From: a virus
Strand: one strand, 5' to 3'
Virus record (IMG/VR): IMGVR_UViG_3300021083_000196
Span: 1 to 64,000 of that record
DNA: 64,000 nt
Part shown: piece by piece, positions 7,356 through 16,029 of the stretch
How positions within the stretch are numbered: the first letter of the stretch is position 1
Layout: every line of letters begins with the position of its first letter
The notes under the pieces: model-generated
The model's input: only the letters and a program-made list of their open reading frames with translations
What the model was told of the DNA's origin: nothing
Database searches by the model: none
Position numbers and translations under genes: made by a program

Positions 7356-7627
7356 CAGGTCAAGCTCCTCATATGGCGGAGTGTGACCTCGGTGAGCAGC
7401 TTGCCATCCCTGAATACGGGTTTCAAATCGCTCTCCACATCGATATGGCATTGCTGATCCATTAGTTTACCCTCACGGACACAGAGCAGGCCCTTGGCCG
7501 ACTTCTTGGTTCCGCTATCTGTCAGCGGATCCTTGCAGATTCCTCGCCTACGCACCTCTCCATCGCGGCTTCTGAATGTGGCGAAAGAATGATAAGGACC
7601 ATGTTTTTTGCATTTTGAACAGCGCAT
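7355..7627 (-). CDS. Zinc-ribbon protein
   Basis: 90 residues starting MRCSKCKKHGPYHSFATFRS, then DGEVRRRGICK. The CxxC with a following basic 'R-RRR-x-C' stretch resembles the zinc ribbon of NrdR-type proteins, but no ATP-cone follows, so this is only a zinc ribbon. TAATG overlap with the helicase stop fixes the start. Confidence 0.65.
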   Translation of the reverse strand: MRCSKCKKHGPYHSFATFRSRDGEVRRRGICKDPLTDSGTKKSAKGLLCVREGKLMDQQCHIDVESDLKPVFRDGKLLTEVTLRHMRSLT

Positions 7628-8763
7628 TAGGCAGGCTCCACCATTATCACTTGTTTTTTCCCGCGAGTTAATGCGGTATACACCCATCTCCTACGCTCGG
7701 TCATATCACCACCTATGGGCTGATGATACACCAGAACATTATTGAACTCTGACCCCTGAGATTTGTGACAGGTGATCGCATAGGCGTAATCAAAACGCTC
7801 AAGCTCTCTTATCGCTTTATTATATCCATCATAGTTTGATGATTCACCGCAGACATCTCCACGCCACACCGAAAGGTCGGTATAATCATCAAAATCAAGT
7901 TTGTAGAGAAGGCCGTTTTCTTCGCACATATTCTTGGCATATCCGATCATGCCATTGAATAGACCGGCCTCGTGATTGTTTTTGAGACATATCATCTTGT
8001 CGCCCGTGACTGGGAACTTGGAAATAAACTGGTTAATCTTCCTGAATTTCGCGTTCCATGCCTGTCTGGTATTATTGCGTCCGACGATAATCTGGTCGGC
8101 AGCCGTATAAAGATCGGGTGCCGTCTGTCTCTGGCGCATGTATTTGAGATCGCCATGATCGCCGAAGGTAATACTGCCACCCTCGCGAACGATCTTGGAA
8201 AATCTGATGATCGAGCTTTCAAGAGCTTGACGGTGGATTTCCTCGATAAAGAAATCAGGTTTCAGGGTACATTCCCCACTGACTGGTGGGAGTTGGAACG
8301 GATCGCCGAGATATAAAATCTTTTTGCCATCGCGCTCGATATCTTCGATCAGCTTTTCACCAAGCATAGAATATTCATCAACGATGATGAGGTCAGCCTC
8401 AAGCCACTCAAGTTTAGGTGAATATCCAAATCTCAAGGCTTTGGGGTCAGTATCTTCTTCCGGTTCTTCCTCATCGTCAAACGGACCCCAGCCATCCTCC
8501 TTTATTTTTTTATTGCGTTTCTTCAGCACGTACAAAAACCCGTGAATAGTGCCCGTGCCTTCGCATCCTTTTTCACGCAGCACGTTCGCCGCCTTTCCGG
8601 TATAGGCGCAGAAAACAGTATTGCCGATGGCTTTGGCGATAACCTGCGCCAATGTCGTCTTACCGGAACCCGCATATCCGGCGAGCACGAACCGCTTCTG
8701 GCCCGTCTTGTGCCAAGCCATAATTTTATCAAAGGCTTGCTGCTGTTGAGGGCTTAAATTCAT
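7627..8763 (-). CDS. Superfamily 1 helicase, RecD/Dda-like
   Basis: 378 residues. ATP-dependent DNA helicase. Seen: Walker A AGYAGSGKTT at residues 28-37, AYTGKAANVLREKG (motif Ia), LIIVDEYSML (motif II), LGDPFQLPPV (motif III), and the C-terminal YAITCHKSQGSEFNNV with YTALTRGKK (motifs V/VI). Order and size match Dda/RecD-like phage helicases that act in replication restart and recombination. Sits downstream of the VirE-type gene; separated from the next gene by only 2 nt. Confidence 0.93.
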   Translation of the reverse strand: MNLSPQQQQAFDKIMAWHKTGQKRFVLAGYAGSGKTTLAQVIAKAIGNTVFCAYTGKAANVLREKGCEGTGTIHGFLYVLKKRNKKIKEDGWGPFDDEEEPEEDTDPKALRFGYSPKLEWLEADLIIVDEYSMLGEKLIEDIERDGKKILYLGDPFQLPPVSGECTLKPDFFIEEIHRQALESSIIRFSKIVREGGSITFGDHGDLKYMRQRQTAPDLYTAADQIIVGRNNTRQAWNAKFRKINQFISKFPVTGDKMICLKNNHEAGLFNGMIGYAKNMCEENGLLYKLDFDDYTDLSVWRGDVCGESSNYDGYNKAIRELERFDYAYAITCHKSQGSEFNNVLVYHQPIGGDMTERRRWVYTALTRGKKQVIMVEPA

Positions 8764-8765
8764 CT

Positions 8766-8978
8766 CTATTCGGCCCCCATGTCGCGAAGCTCTTTCTTGA
8801 AATCGATAATAAGCTGTTTAATAAACGCCTCAGCCTTATCTTGTGGAATGTCTACGCTATACCCCCCATATTTAATCGACGTATCCTGATGCACAGACAT
8901 TGGAGGATTAGAGCATTTATATAATCCCTCTAATGTTTTAATGATTTCTGCCGCTTTTTTTATGTTATCGATTTTCAT
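8766..8978 (-). CDS. Hypothetical protein
   Basis: 70 residues, two amphipathic helices flanking a short strand region (SIKYGGYSVDIPQDKAEAFI). Lies between VirE-type and helicase genes with a 4-nt overlap upstream. Not recognised; possibly an accessory replication factor by position. Confidence 0.65.
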   Translation of the reverse strand: MKIDNIKKAAEIIKTLEGLYKCSNPPMSVHQDTSIKYGGYSVDIPQDKAEAFIKQLIIDFKKELRDMGAE

Positions 8979-10426
8979 TCATGGTCTCCTAATTGCATTT
9001 GTTTCTCTTTACGTTCCCAGACCCGTTTTGTTCCCTCACGAACAGAAATAAATCCATTCATTTTCAGGATATCTGCGATCGCCATTTCATCGCCGCGCTT
9101 GATTCGCTCAAGAGGTTTCTCGATTTTCTTTAGTAAAATCTCGTTGCATGTCACGGTATGCCGCCCGATGCAATATTCCAGAACTGCCTCTTCCCATGGA
9201 TGGCTGACCATGCGTTTGCGCTGGACTTCCTTGGTTAAATTGACGAGTTCGTCGTCATCTGAAATCCACCATCTATATCCGTGTTGATAGAGATAAACGG
9301 CTTCGGCCCAGAGCTGCTCCTTGTCGGCGTCCAAGGCGTTGAGATCGAGAGCGGGTCCGCACCGCACTGGCCAAAAACGCTTATTTCCGGTCGCATCCTT
9401 GAGGTACTCGCTGTTATTCGTGGATCCGGCGAGCACGAATTGGCGTGGATAAACCACGGGTTCGCGACCGTATGGTTTGCGGCCCCTATCCTCTTGTATG
9501 GTAATCCATTGTTTGACATCCTCGACTTCACGGTTCTGGAGGGACGATAACTCAGGGAACTCGATGATCATGCTGCCCTGAATGTTTTGCATGGTATCCT
9601 TATCCCCGATCTTCGCGAACGTCATGCCGTCATAAAAATATTCTTCTCCATGAAAAGTGGCCAGACGGCGGAGTGCCGCCGATTTTCCGATATCAGTCCC
9701 CCCCTCAAGGACGAGCATGTGGTCGAATTTGCAGCCGGGCTGATAGATGCGTGCCACTGCGGCGACCATCCACTTCATACCGATCTCGGCGAGATATTTC
9801 TCGGGTTCCGATGTGGCTCCTAAATAGTAGGTGAGCCATCTCTTGAGACGCTCCTCCCTGTCCCATTTCAGCCCATTGAAATAGCGTTGGACCGGATGAA
9901 AACTGCGGTCATGGCATATCGCCTCGATGGCACTGACAGCCCTGTCCTTGGTCGGTGCGAGGCCCAACTTCTCCAGCTCCATGCATACCCGTGCGTAGTC
10001 GTCATCGCGGATATCGCGGGGTTTAAATTTGTTCGGCTTCTCCCATGGCGGACACCTGACGACCATCTTGCGGCGACTGAATTCGTTGAGGATAAAAATG
10101 CCGCGTGTCGTCTCGCTGTATCTGGAAAATAGGTAAATGTTTTGCTGCGATTTCTTCTCCGGTAAAAAGAACTCTTCCTTGGTGTCTTTCTTGGTGTGTT
10201 TAACCATAATCAAATCTTTGCGCCACGCATTTTCATCGACTTCGTTGGGCAACAGATCGGGGGGCACGAGTTCAAGATAGGCCCTTTGCTCGGCCAAAAA
10301 CTCTTCCTCGGAAATAGGTGGCGCGTCCGGATGTTGATCGTAAGGGTTATCGCCTGACGTTCCGGACGCGCCGGTGCACGCCGAAGCGGCACCATCGTGA
10401 TTATTCATATCATTATCTTCGGACAT
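8975..10426 (-). CDS. VirE-type (VapE/DUF5906-like) primase-helicase
   Basis: 483 residues. The central block has Walker A GGTDIGKS (residues 242-249), preceded by KYLAEIGMKWMVAAVARIY and followed by MIIEFPELSSL, REPVVYPRQFVLAGSTNN and GNKRFWPVRC. This order is that of virulence-associated E proteins, which are phage/satellite replication ATPases. The N-terminal 130 residues have no recognised primase motif. Start ATG at 10426 has AAGGG 5 nt upstream; an in-frame GTG at 10459 is possible. First gene leftward of the candidate origin at 10540-10820, fitting a replication initiator or helicase. Confidence 0.9.
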   Translation of the reverse strand: MSEDNDMNNHDGAASACTGASGTSGDNPYDQHPDAPPISEEEFLAEQRAYLELVPPDLLPNEVDENAWRKDLIMVKHTKKDTKEEFFLPEKKSQQNIYLFSRYSETTRGIFILNEFSRRKMVVRCPPWEKPNKFKPRDIRDDDYARVCMELEKLGLAPTKDRAVSAIEAICHDRSFHPVQRYFNGLKWDREERLKRWLTYYLGATSEPEKYLAEIGMKWMVAAVARIYQPGCKFDHMLVLEGGTDIGKSAALRRLATFHGEEYFYDGMTFAKIGDKDTMQNIQGSMIIEFPELSSLQNREVEDVKQWITIQEDRGRKPYGREPVVYPRQFVLAGSTNNSEYLKDATGNKRFWPVRCGPALDLNALDADKEQLWAEAVYLYQHGYRWWISDDDELVNLTKEVQRKRMVSHPWEEAVLEYCIGRHTVTCNEILLKKIEKPLERIKRGDEMAIADILKMNGFISVREGTKRVWERKEKQMQLGDHE

Positions 10427-10603
10427 TACAACCCTTAATTTTTCTTTGTGCGGGCGCACCGGCGACGATCAACGTGATTAACTCTAAATTAATTTTGACT
10501 TAGGTCAAGAGTAAGAAAGTTTCAAAATTGCCACTGGAAAACCAACCTCACTTTGAGGTTGACATGGGGGGGTCGTCATTCTTTTCCCCATTAATTCAAT
10601 GAA

Positions 10604-10753
10604 GTTAACCAACCTAACCAACCTTTATTAGATAAATAAAGTATAATGAATATATTATATATAGGATAGGATATATGTACGCGCGCGCGAGGGTGCCAAT
10701 ATTCTCTTAGGGGTCACAACTTTTTTCGTTTTAGGTTGGCTGGGTTGGTTAAC
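10604..10753. repeat. 21-bp inverted repeat flanking AT-rich core
   Basis: Left arm 10604-10624 reads gttaaccaacctaaccaacc(t); the right arm 10733-10753 is its reverse complement except for two positions. Each arm holds two AACCAACC-type units, so at least four protein sites in pairs are possible. Confidence 0.9.
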
Positions 10754-10811
10754 TATTTGTTAACAATAATAAATATAACGTCAACACCCCCCTTTTGGGG
10801 TTGGTTGGAGG

Positions 10812-10839
10812 TTGACAATAACATAATAATAAATAAATA
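10812..10839 (+). promoter_or_regulatory. Rightward late promoter candidate
   Basis: TTGACA (10812-10817), 16-base spacer, TAAATA (10834-10839), 66 bp before the small terminase gene. The -35 overlaps a GGAGGTTGAC unit of the repeat family, so the same factor could regulate it. Confidence 0.45.
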
Positions 10840-10904
10840 GTTCCCTACCCATTGTTAAACGTGAAACATTTGACGACCATCAAAAAACATCATAAGCTTA
10901 ATTT

Positions 10905-11324
10905 ATGGAAGAAGAACCACATAAGGTAGGCCAAAGCGTTCCAGCCGAGATTGACTACAGCAATCCTCGTTCCTATGGGGCAGGGCGCAAGGCAGGGACC
11001 CCTAATAGAACGAGTGCCGATGCTCGGGCAGCCATCTCCCTCTACGTTGAAAGCAACATGTGGAGGCTACAGGAATGGCTGGATATGATTGCTCACGGAT
11101 ACGAGATTACGGAAACGGATGCCGAGGGCAATACTGTAAAGAAGCGCATCACCCCGAACCCCGCGAAAGCCTACGAGCTATTCATGTCCGTCATCGAATA
11201 CCATGTCCCGAAGCTCACCCGCTCCGAGTCCAAGGTGACGATCAACAACAACGAAGACTACACGCTGAAAGCCACAACTGCTGAGGATGCGGCTCGGGAA
11301 TACAACGAACTTATAAACGGATAA
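10905..11324 (+). CDS. Terminase small subunit
   Basis: 139 residues. GRKAGTPNRTSADARAAIS near the N-terminus is typical of small terminase (DNA-recognition) subunits, followed by helices, a variable ETDAEGNTVKKR hairpin and a C-terminal segment ending AAREYNELING. First gene of the rightward late block; the large subunit follows after an inserted HNH gene. It should recognise the packaging site and regulate the large-subunit ATPase. Confidence 0.8.
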   Translation: MEEEPHKVGQSVPAEIDYSNPRSYGAGRKAGTPNRTSADARAAISLYVESNMWRLQEWLDMIAHGYEITETDAEGNTVKKRITPNPAKAYELFMSVIEYHVPKLTRSESKVTINNNEDYTLKATTAEDAAREYNELING

Positions 11325-11327
11325 TCT

Positions 11328-11885
11328 ATGAATTCTGATAAAAGGAAAAAACAGAAAAAAGAATATCGAGAAAAGAACAAGGACAAATGCAAACTTGCTA
11401 TCAAAAAATGGCATGAAAAAAACAAAGAGAAATTCAAGGAATATCAGAGCCAATGGCGAAAAGAGAATGTGGGACATATAAAAGAAAAATCACACTCTGA
11501 TTACATAAAAAATAAAGATAGAATAATAGAGCGCCATAAGAAAAATGAATTGAACAACAAAGAGAAATACGCCGCACTACGGGCTGAATGGGCAAAAAGA
11601 AACCGGGATAAGGTTAGAGTTACTCGCAATAATAGAAAAAAATCTATTGGAAAATTCGGAACAAGCGATATTAAGAGATTGAAAACATCTCAAAATGATA
11701 AATGCGCTGCTTGTTTATGCTGTATAAAAGAATCTTACCATATCGATCATATTATTCCGCTTTCGAAAGGCGGGAGTAACTGGCCTGACAATATTCAATT
11801 ACTTTGCCCACTATGTAATCGCAGAAAGGCTGCAAAAATGCCAGAAGTTTGGGCAGCGGAAATTCGAAATGATTTGGAATCCTGA
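11328..11885 (+). CDS. HNH homing endonuclease between terminase subunits
   Basis: 185 residues. N-terminal two thirds is a Lys-rich helical array with repeated (K/R)xKNKxK units; the C-terminal HNH domain has CAACLCC, YHIDHIIPLSKGGSNWPDNI and LLCPLCNRRK (His-Asn-His with two CxxC zinc pairs). Strikingly AT-rich and Lys-codon AAA-rich compared with the flanking terminase genes. It overlaps the start of the large subunit by 17 nt. Such placement within the terminase locus is typical for free-standing homing endonucleases. Confidence 0.9.
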   Translation: MNSDKRKKQKKEYREKNKDKCKLAIKKWHEKNKEKFKEYQSQWRKENVGHIKEKSHSDYIKNKDRIIERHKKNELNNKEKYAALRAEWAKRNRDKVRVTRNNRKKSIGKFGTSDIKRLKTSQNDKCAACLCCIKESYHIDHIIPLSKGGSNWPDNIQLLCPLCNRRKAAKMPEVWAAEIRNDLES

Positions 11886-13473
11886 TTATTTTGAAATATA
11901 TAAGCTTAGGGTAAAGCTAATAAACATTGCTAGAGACCCAATAAAAGCCGCAAAACTCAAGGAATATTATCGACATAATCCTGTGGAATTTATAAACACA
12001 TGGGTGACCACTTATGATCCCCGCAATGCCCTGATGTCATATATGCCGTTCGCGCTGTTCCAGAAACAGGTCGATTTCATCGATTTCCTGCAGAGCTGCC
12101 TGAACGACAAGCAGGCCGGTCTTGTGGAGAAGTCGCGGGATGTCGGCGCGAGCTGGCTGTGTTGTGCCTTCGCGGTCTGGATGCTGCTGTTCCGTCCGGG
12201 CACTTCAGTTGGCTTCGGTTCACGGGTTGTGGATGACGTGGATAAGATCGGCAAACCGGACTCGCTGTTCCAGAAGATGCGGATCATCCTGAAGAACTTG
12301 CCGCCGTTCCTGCTACCGGCGAAGAAGATCGATGACGGCTACATGAAGATCATCAACCCGTCGAACAACTCCGTGATCACCGGTGGATCCGGCGACAACA
12401 TCGGGCGCGGTGGCCGTTCCACAATTTTCTTCAAAGACGAATCGGCGCACTACGAACATCCCGAACTTATCGAGGCCGCGCTGTCCGCGAATACCGATGT
12501 CCAGATCGATATCAGCTCGGTGAACGGGACCAATAACGTTTTCTATAACAGGCGCATGGCCGGTATAGTCTGGTCCCGCGATGCAGAGATACCATTGGGG
12601 AAAACCCGCGTATTCATTTTCGACTGGCGCGACAACCCGCTCAAAACTCAGGCTTGGTATGACGAGAAGCGCAAGAAGTGGGAAGACGACGGCCTGCTCC
12701 ACATCTTCGCACAGGAAGTTGACCGCGACTACGCCTCATCGGTCGCCGGTGTGATCATCCCCAACGCGTGGGTCAAGGCGGCCATTGATGCCCACGTCAA
12801 GCTGAAGATCAAGGAGGACGGTATCCGCATGGCCGGTCTTGACGTCGCCGACGACAGCATCGATCGCGACAAGAACGCAATCTCAGTTCGTTTCGGTATT
12901 GTTCTAAAACATTGCAGCTCATGGGGCGGTGTCGATACCGGCGTCACTGCCCGCAATGCGCTGCTGGTCTGCAAAGAACATGGCGTCACCCTGATGAACT
13001 ACGACTGCATCGGCGTCGGGGCCGGTGTGAAGGGCGAAACGAATCGCCTCATCGAAGAAGCCAAAGCCGCAGGCACTCCACTCACCATCGATATCGAGCC
13101 GATAAACGTCGGCCTGCCGCCGGACGGTCCCGAACAACGCCTGATCCCAGGCGATCACCAATCACCGAAGAACGAAGACTTCTTCGAGAACCTCAAGGCG
13201 CAGGCATGGTGGGCATTGCGGACCCGCTTCGAGAAGACGTACAAAACGATCACGCAAGATATTATATTCCCGCACGAAGACCTGATCAGCATCGACTCGA
13301 CGATCCCGACGCTTCACGAACTCACCCTTGAGTTATCGCAACCGACGCGCAAGGCCAGCGGTAAAGGTAAACTTATGGTTGATAAAAAACCACAGAGCGG
13401 AAAGTCCCCGAACTTAGCCGACTCGGTCATGCTCTGTTATATCCAAAAAGTGAGCCGTGGTTGGTTCTCTTAA
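11869..13473 (+). CDS. terL: Terminase large subunit
   Basis: 534 residues. Packaging ATPase and nuclease. Seen: adenine-binding/Q-motif region around FALFQKQVDF, Walker A-like KSRDVGAS (88-95), Walker B TIFFKDE (185-191), and the RNase H-like nuclease with GLDVADD (about 323-329), YDCIGVGAGVKG and C-terminal NLADSVMLCY. The first about 45 codons are AT-rich like the HNH gene just upstream, after which codon use switches abruptly to GC-rich at about 12000. That fits co-conversion of flanking DNA with the homing gene. Confidence 0.95.
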   Translation: MIWNPDYFEIYKLRVKLINIARDPIKAAKLKEYYRHNPVEFINTWVTTYDPRNALMSYMPFALFQKQVDFIDFLQSCLNDKQAGLVEKSRDVGASWLCCAFAVWMLLFRPGTSVGFGSRVVDDVDKIGKPDSLFQKMRIILKNLPPFLLPAKKIDDGYMKIINPSNNSVITGGSGDNIGRGGRSTIFFKDESAHYEHPELIEAALSANTDVQIDISSVNGTNNVFYNRRMAGIVWSRDAEIPLGKTRVFIFDWRDNPLKTQAWYDEKRKKWEDDGLLHIFAQEVDRDYASSVAGVIIPNAWVKAAIDAHVKLKIKEDGIRMAGLDVADDSIDRDKNAISVRFGIVLKHCSSWGGVDTGVTARNALLVCKEHGVTLMNYDCIGVGAGVKGETNRLIEEAKAAGTPLTIDIEPINVGLPPDGPEQRLIPGDHQSPKNEDFFENLKAQAWWALRTRFEKTYKTITQDIIFPHEDLISIDSTIPTLHELTLELSQPTRKASGKGKLMVDKKPQSGKSPNLADSVMLCYIQKVSRGWFS

Positions 13474-13512
13474 ATAAATTGACCGAATTGTGTTTAGTGA
13501 TAAACTTCGATC

Positions 13513-14163
13513 ATGGGTATCAAAAAGCCATCACTTCCAAAAACCAGAAAAGAAGCCGTTGCTTGCGGAAGTGAATTCTATTTCACAGGCAATCCATGTA
13601 AAAACGGGCATCTTGTTCCGAGAAGAACAAACGGATGGGGATGTCAACAGTGCTCTAACATACGGCATCGCAATATACCGCGCGATAAAATATTGGAATA
13701 TGAGCGAAAGAGACGGCTTAGACATCCTCAACGATTTAAGAAATATTATGAAGCGAATAAAGAGAAATGTAATAGTGAGAGCAATAAGTGGCACGCGGAG
13801 AATCGTCCCCGCATAAATAAAGACCGCAGAGATAGGTACAAAAATGATATTCAATACAAATTGGCTACTCGCTTACGCGCTAGAATAAATGCGGCATTGA
13901 AGAGGAAAAATAGTCTGCGGAGCGATGGCGTTCTAAAGTTGCTTGGATGTCCTTCTAAGGATGCAATCGCATGGCTTGAAAAGCAATTTAAAGAAGGAAT
14001 GACTTGGGATAATTGGAGCCATAAGGGTTGGCATATTGATCACATAAGACCTCTATCATCTTTTAATCTTGCGGATAAATATCAGTTGGCGCAAGCTTGC
14101 CATTACACAAATCTACAGCCGATGTGGTCTGGGGATAACTGGTCAAAAGGAGCTAAAGTATAA
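13513..14163 (+). CDS. HNH endonuclease downstream of terminase
   Basis: 216 residues. N-terminal CGSEFYFTGNPCKNGH and CQQCSN form a zinc-finger-like module, then a basic KxYxEANKEKxxxE helix repeat, and a C-terminal HNH: GWHIDHIRPLSSF, then HYTNLQPMWSGDNWSKG. AT-rich relative to neighbours. Ends in a TAATG overlap with the next small gene. Not homologous in its N-terminus to the HNH gene at 11328. Confidence 0.88.
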   Translation: MGIKKPSLPKTRKEAVACGSEFYFTGNPCKNGHLVPRRTNGWGCQQCSNIRHRNIPRDKILEYERKRRLRHPQRFKKYYEANKEKCNSESNKWHAENRPRINKDRRDRYKNDIQYKLATRLRARINAALKRKNSLRSDGVLKLLGCPSKDAIAWLEKQFKEGMTWDNWSHKGWHIDHIRPLSSFNLADKYQLAQACHYTNLQPMWSGDNWSKGAKV

Positions 14164-14348
14164 TGGTAGGTACTAAAATGACGCTTCAAATCGGTGCAGA
14201 GGTGTTTGCGTTACTGTTAGCTAATCAAAGAGAATTATTTGAAACGTATGTCCCATCTCCAGAGCTGATATATGAGCCTGATCTAAATTTCTACGCTAAA
14301 GAATCACGTCACCATGGCCATCCACTCAACCCGCGAGGACAGAAATGA
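14163..14348 (+). CDS. Small hypothetical protein
   Basis: 61 residues (MVGTKMTLQIGAEVFALLL). Overlaps the HNH stop (TAATG) and the next start (ATGA). A second in-frame ATG at 14178 is an alternative start. Not recognised. Confidence 0.6.
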   Translation: MVGTKMTLQIGAEVFALLLANQRELFETYVPSPELIYEPDLNFYAKESRHHGHPLNPRGQK

Positions 14349-14617
14349 GACGTCGAGGCGGATGGCGCGGTGTTCAAGGCATGATCGCCGAGATCATCTC
14401 CAAAGAGAAAAATGGGTGCACAGCAGCCGAAGTTTTGTACTCCCTCGAATCGATCGAAGGCTTCATCACGAGTTACGAGGTTGTTACCGTCACCCTGAGC
14501 CGGATGTCAAAGAACGGATTAATCTACACACAAGGCAAAGAACGCTGCGACCATTGCGCGAGCCTGCGTCTCCGTTATTACCTGACCAACGATGGTCTAA
14601 TTTATCTCAATAGCTGA
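14345..14617 (+). CDS. Winged-helix-like protein
   Basis: 90 residues. Pattern of a small winged helix: helix (VQGMIAEIISKE), NGCTAAEVLYSLE, SYEVVTVTLSRMSKNGLI (recognition helix and first wing strand), then CDHC and LRLRYYLTNDGLIYL. Probable DNA-binding regulator or a head-linked factor; direct homologue not recognised. Confidence 0.6.
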   Translation: MRRRGGWRGVQGMIAEIISKEKNGCTAAEVLYSLESIEGFITSYEVVTVTLSRMSKNGLIYTQGKERCDHCASLRLRYYLTNDGLIYLNS

Positions 14618-14628
14618 AGGACGAAGAA

Positions 14629-14847
14629 ATGTTTATTTTCTGCTGGATCGGCTGGCATTGGTGGGAGAGCAGAAAGAAGCAGGCCATGAATCCGAAGAAG
14701 GTATGGAATTATAGGAAGTGCACGCGCTGCGGTATCGAGCGTCATCACATAAGCTGGGACATCATCAAGCTATCAGATTTACCTTCGCCAACTGGCTCGG
14801 GAGATGTTATAAAACTTAAAGCCACCATAGAGGAGAAACAGAAATGA
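14629..14847 (+). CDS. Small Cys-pair protein
   Basis: 72 residues, aromatic N-terminus (MFIFCWIGWHWWESRKKQAM) and a RKCTRCGIERHH metal-like motif. GAAGGACGAAGA precedes the start. Similar short 'CxWxGxHxW...CxRC' proteins are common in phages, role unknown. Confidence 0.6.
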   Translation: MFIFCWIGWHWWESRKKQAMNPKKVWNYRKCTRCGIERHHISWDIIKLSDLPSPTGSGDVIKLKATIEEKQK

Positions 14848-15074
14848 AAAAACAACAACTCATCGTCAAACAACCGGAAAAAGCCGTGCCCTATGAAGTG
14901 ATGGCGGACAGCATTGTCAGCATCAGCCGCTTCGCCAAGGAGATCAATAAATCACGCCTGAGTGAAAAGGCCATCCTCGTACTGGTCTCACATAGCACCG
15001 GCGAATCTCAAAAGACAATCAAGAATGTTCTGGCCGGTCTGGAACAACTCGAATCTGAGTTCGTAAGGAGATAA
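14844..15074 (+). CDS. Hypothetical helical protein
   Basis: 76 residues; two to three helices (SIVSISRFAKEINKSRL, KAILVLVSHST, SQKTIKNVLAGLEQLES). ATGA overlap with the upstream gene. Not recognised. Confidence 0.6.
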   Translation: MKKQQLIVKQPEKAVPYEVMADSIVSISRFAKEINKSRLSEKAILVLVSHSTGESQKTIKNVLAGLEQLESEFVRR

Positions 15075-15076
15075 CG

Positions 15077-15244
15077 ATGTTCCGAAACAACGCATCGCAA
15101 GCCCAGTCAATGATGGTCAAATGTAAAGACTGTCTCGATGTTATGAACGCAGTTTATAGCGATAAATGTCGTAATCTATGTTGGTCGTGTGGAGGAGAAA
15201 TTAAATTCTCTGAGGAAATGTATGGTAGAGAGAACAAGAAGTGA
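15077..15244 (+). CDS. Zinc-ribbon microprotein disrupted by GIY-YIG gene
   Basis: 55 residues with two Cys pairs, KCKDC and CWSCGGEIK. The 5' end is normal phage composition, then becomes AT-rich. The final GTGA overlaps the GIY-YIG gene. The tail of that gene, 700 bp on, again encodes YCGGEIK and then reaches a stop that overlaps the next gene, so the original zinc-ribbon gene seems to have been split here and its end rebuilt by the element. Confidence 0.65.
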   Translation: MFRNNASQAQSMMVKCKDCLDVMNAVYSDKCRNLCWSCGGEIKFSEEMYGRENKK

Positions 15245-16029
15245 ACTGCGGTATATATAAAATAACCAATTTAATTAATAAAAGGATATATATAGGGAGT
15301 TCCGTAGATATATACCATAGATATTTAAGCCATAAATCGCACTTAAAAAGACAAATTCACTGTAATATAAAGTTGCAAAGATCGTGGAACAAATATGGTG
15401 AAAATTGTTTCACTTTTGAGACGATATTATTTTGTGAGAAAAAAGATTTATTGTTATATGAACAAATAGCGATTGATTTTTATGATTGTGTTAAACATGG
15501 TTATAATATAGCTCCGTTCGCTGCAAGCACTCTTGGAAGAAAGCATACGGCAACATCAAAAATTAAAATGTCAAAATCACGAAAAGGTGTTACAAAAGGG
15601 CCATTGTCGGAGCAGCACAAGAAAAGTTTATCCTTAGCCCTATCTGGGAAGGTTTACTCTGCTGAAAGAATAGAAAAAATTCGTATAGCAAATACAGGTA
15701 GAAAAGCCTCGGAAGAGACAAAGATGAAAATGTCTATTATTAGAAAAGGTAGGAAGCTTTCTCCCGAAGCAAAGGAAAAGATTGCTCTGAAAAATAAAGA
15801 AAGAGGAAAGTTTCAGCGTGGTATAAGGCTATCAGAAGAAACAAAGAAAAGGATGTCTCTTGCGGGAAGGGGGAAAACTCAATCTGTTGATCATGTAAGG
15901 AAAAGAAGAGAGAGCAATATAATTAGCAGGATGAGAAAATCCCACAGAAACACAAGCGTTGCTCGTGCGAGATATTGTGGCGGCGAGATCAAGCACGAGA
16001 AGGATACCAACAAGCGAGCGTCGAAATGA
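15241..16029 (+). CDS. GIY-YIG homing endonuclease with NUMOD3 repeats
   Basis: 262 residues. GIY-YIG nuclease: CGIYKITNL (3-11) and RIYIGSS (15-21) with a downstream Arg and Glu-bearing strand (GENCFTFE). From about residue 95 come at least four NUMOD3-like units (LGRKHTATSKIKMSKSRKG, LSEQHKKSLSLALSGK, KASEETKMKMSIIRKG, LSEETKKRMSLAGRG) that bind DNA. The last 20 residues (YCGGEIKHEKDTNKRASK) are in GC-rich DNA and look like the tail of the invaded zinc-ribbon gene. GTG start. Confidence 0.92.
   Translation: MNCGIYKITNLINKRIYIGSSVDIYHRYLSHKSHLKRQIHCNIKLQRSWNKYGENCFTFETILFCEKKDLLLYEQIAIDFYDCVKHGYNIAPFAASTLGRKHTATSKIKMSKSRKGVTKGPLSEQHKKSLSLALSGKVYSAERIEKIRIANTGRKASEETKMKMSIIRKGRKLSPEAKEKIALKNKERGKFQRGIRLSEETKKRMSLAGRGKTQSVDHVRKRRESNIISRMRKSHRNTSVARARYCGGEIKHEKDTNKRASK

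Larger units (their letters stand above)
10427..10904. other. Divergent non-coding region, candidate replication origin
   Basis: No credible gene in 478 bp between leftward replication genes and rightward packaging genes. It holds a near-perfect 21-bp inverted repeat (10604-10624 and 10733-10753, 19/21 matching) of GTTAACCAACC-type sequence, around a 108-bp AT-rich core with an alternating (CG)5 tract at 10680-10689. Further CCAACC/GGTTGG units occur at 10541, 10800 and 10804, and a hairpin CAACCTCA-ctt-TGAGGTTG at 10543-10561. The repeats plus the neighbouring VirE-type gene suggest an origin or a master operator. Confidence 0.6.

Noticed and set aside
13490-13816. Open frame overlapping the start of the second HNH gene
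   Set aside because: It is another frame of the HNH gene at 13513-14163, which has clear zinc and HNH motifs.
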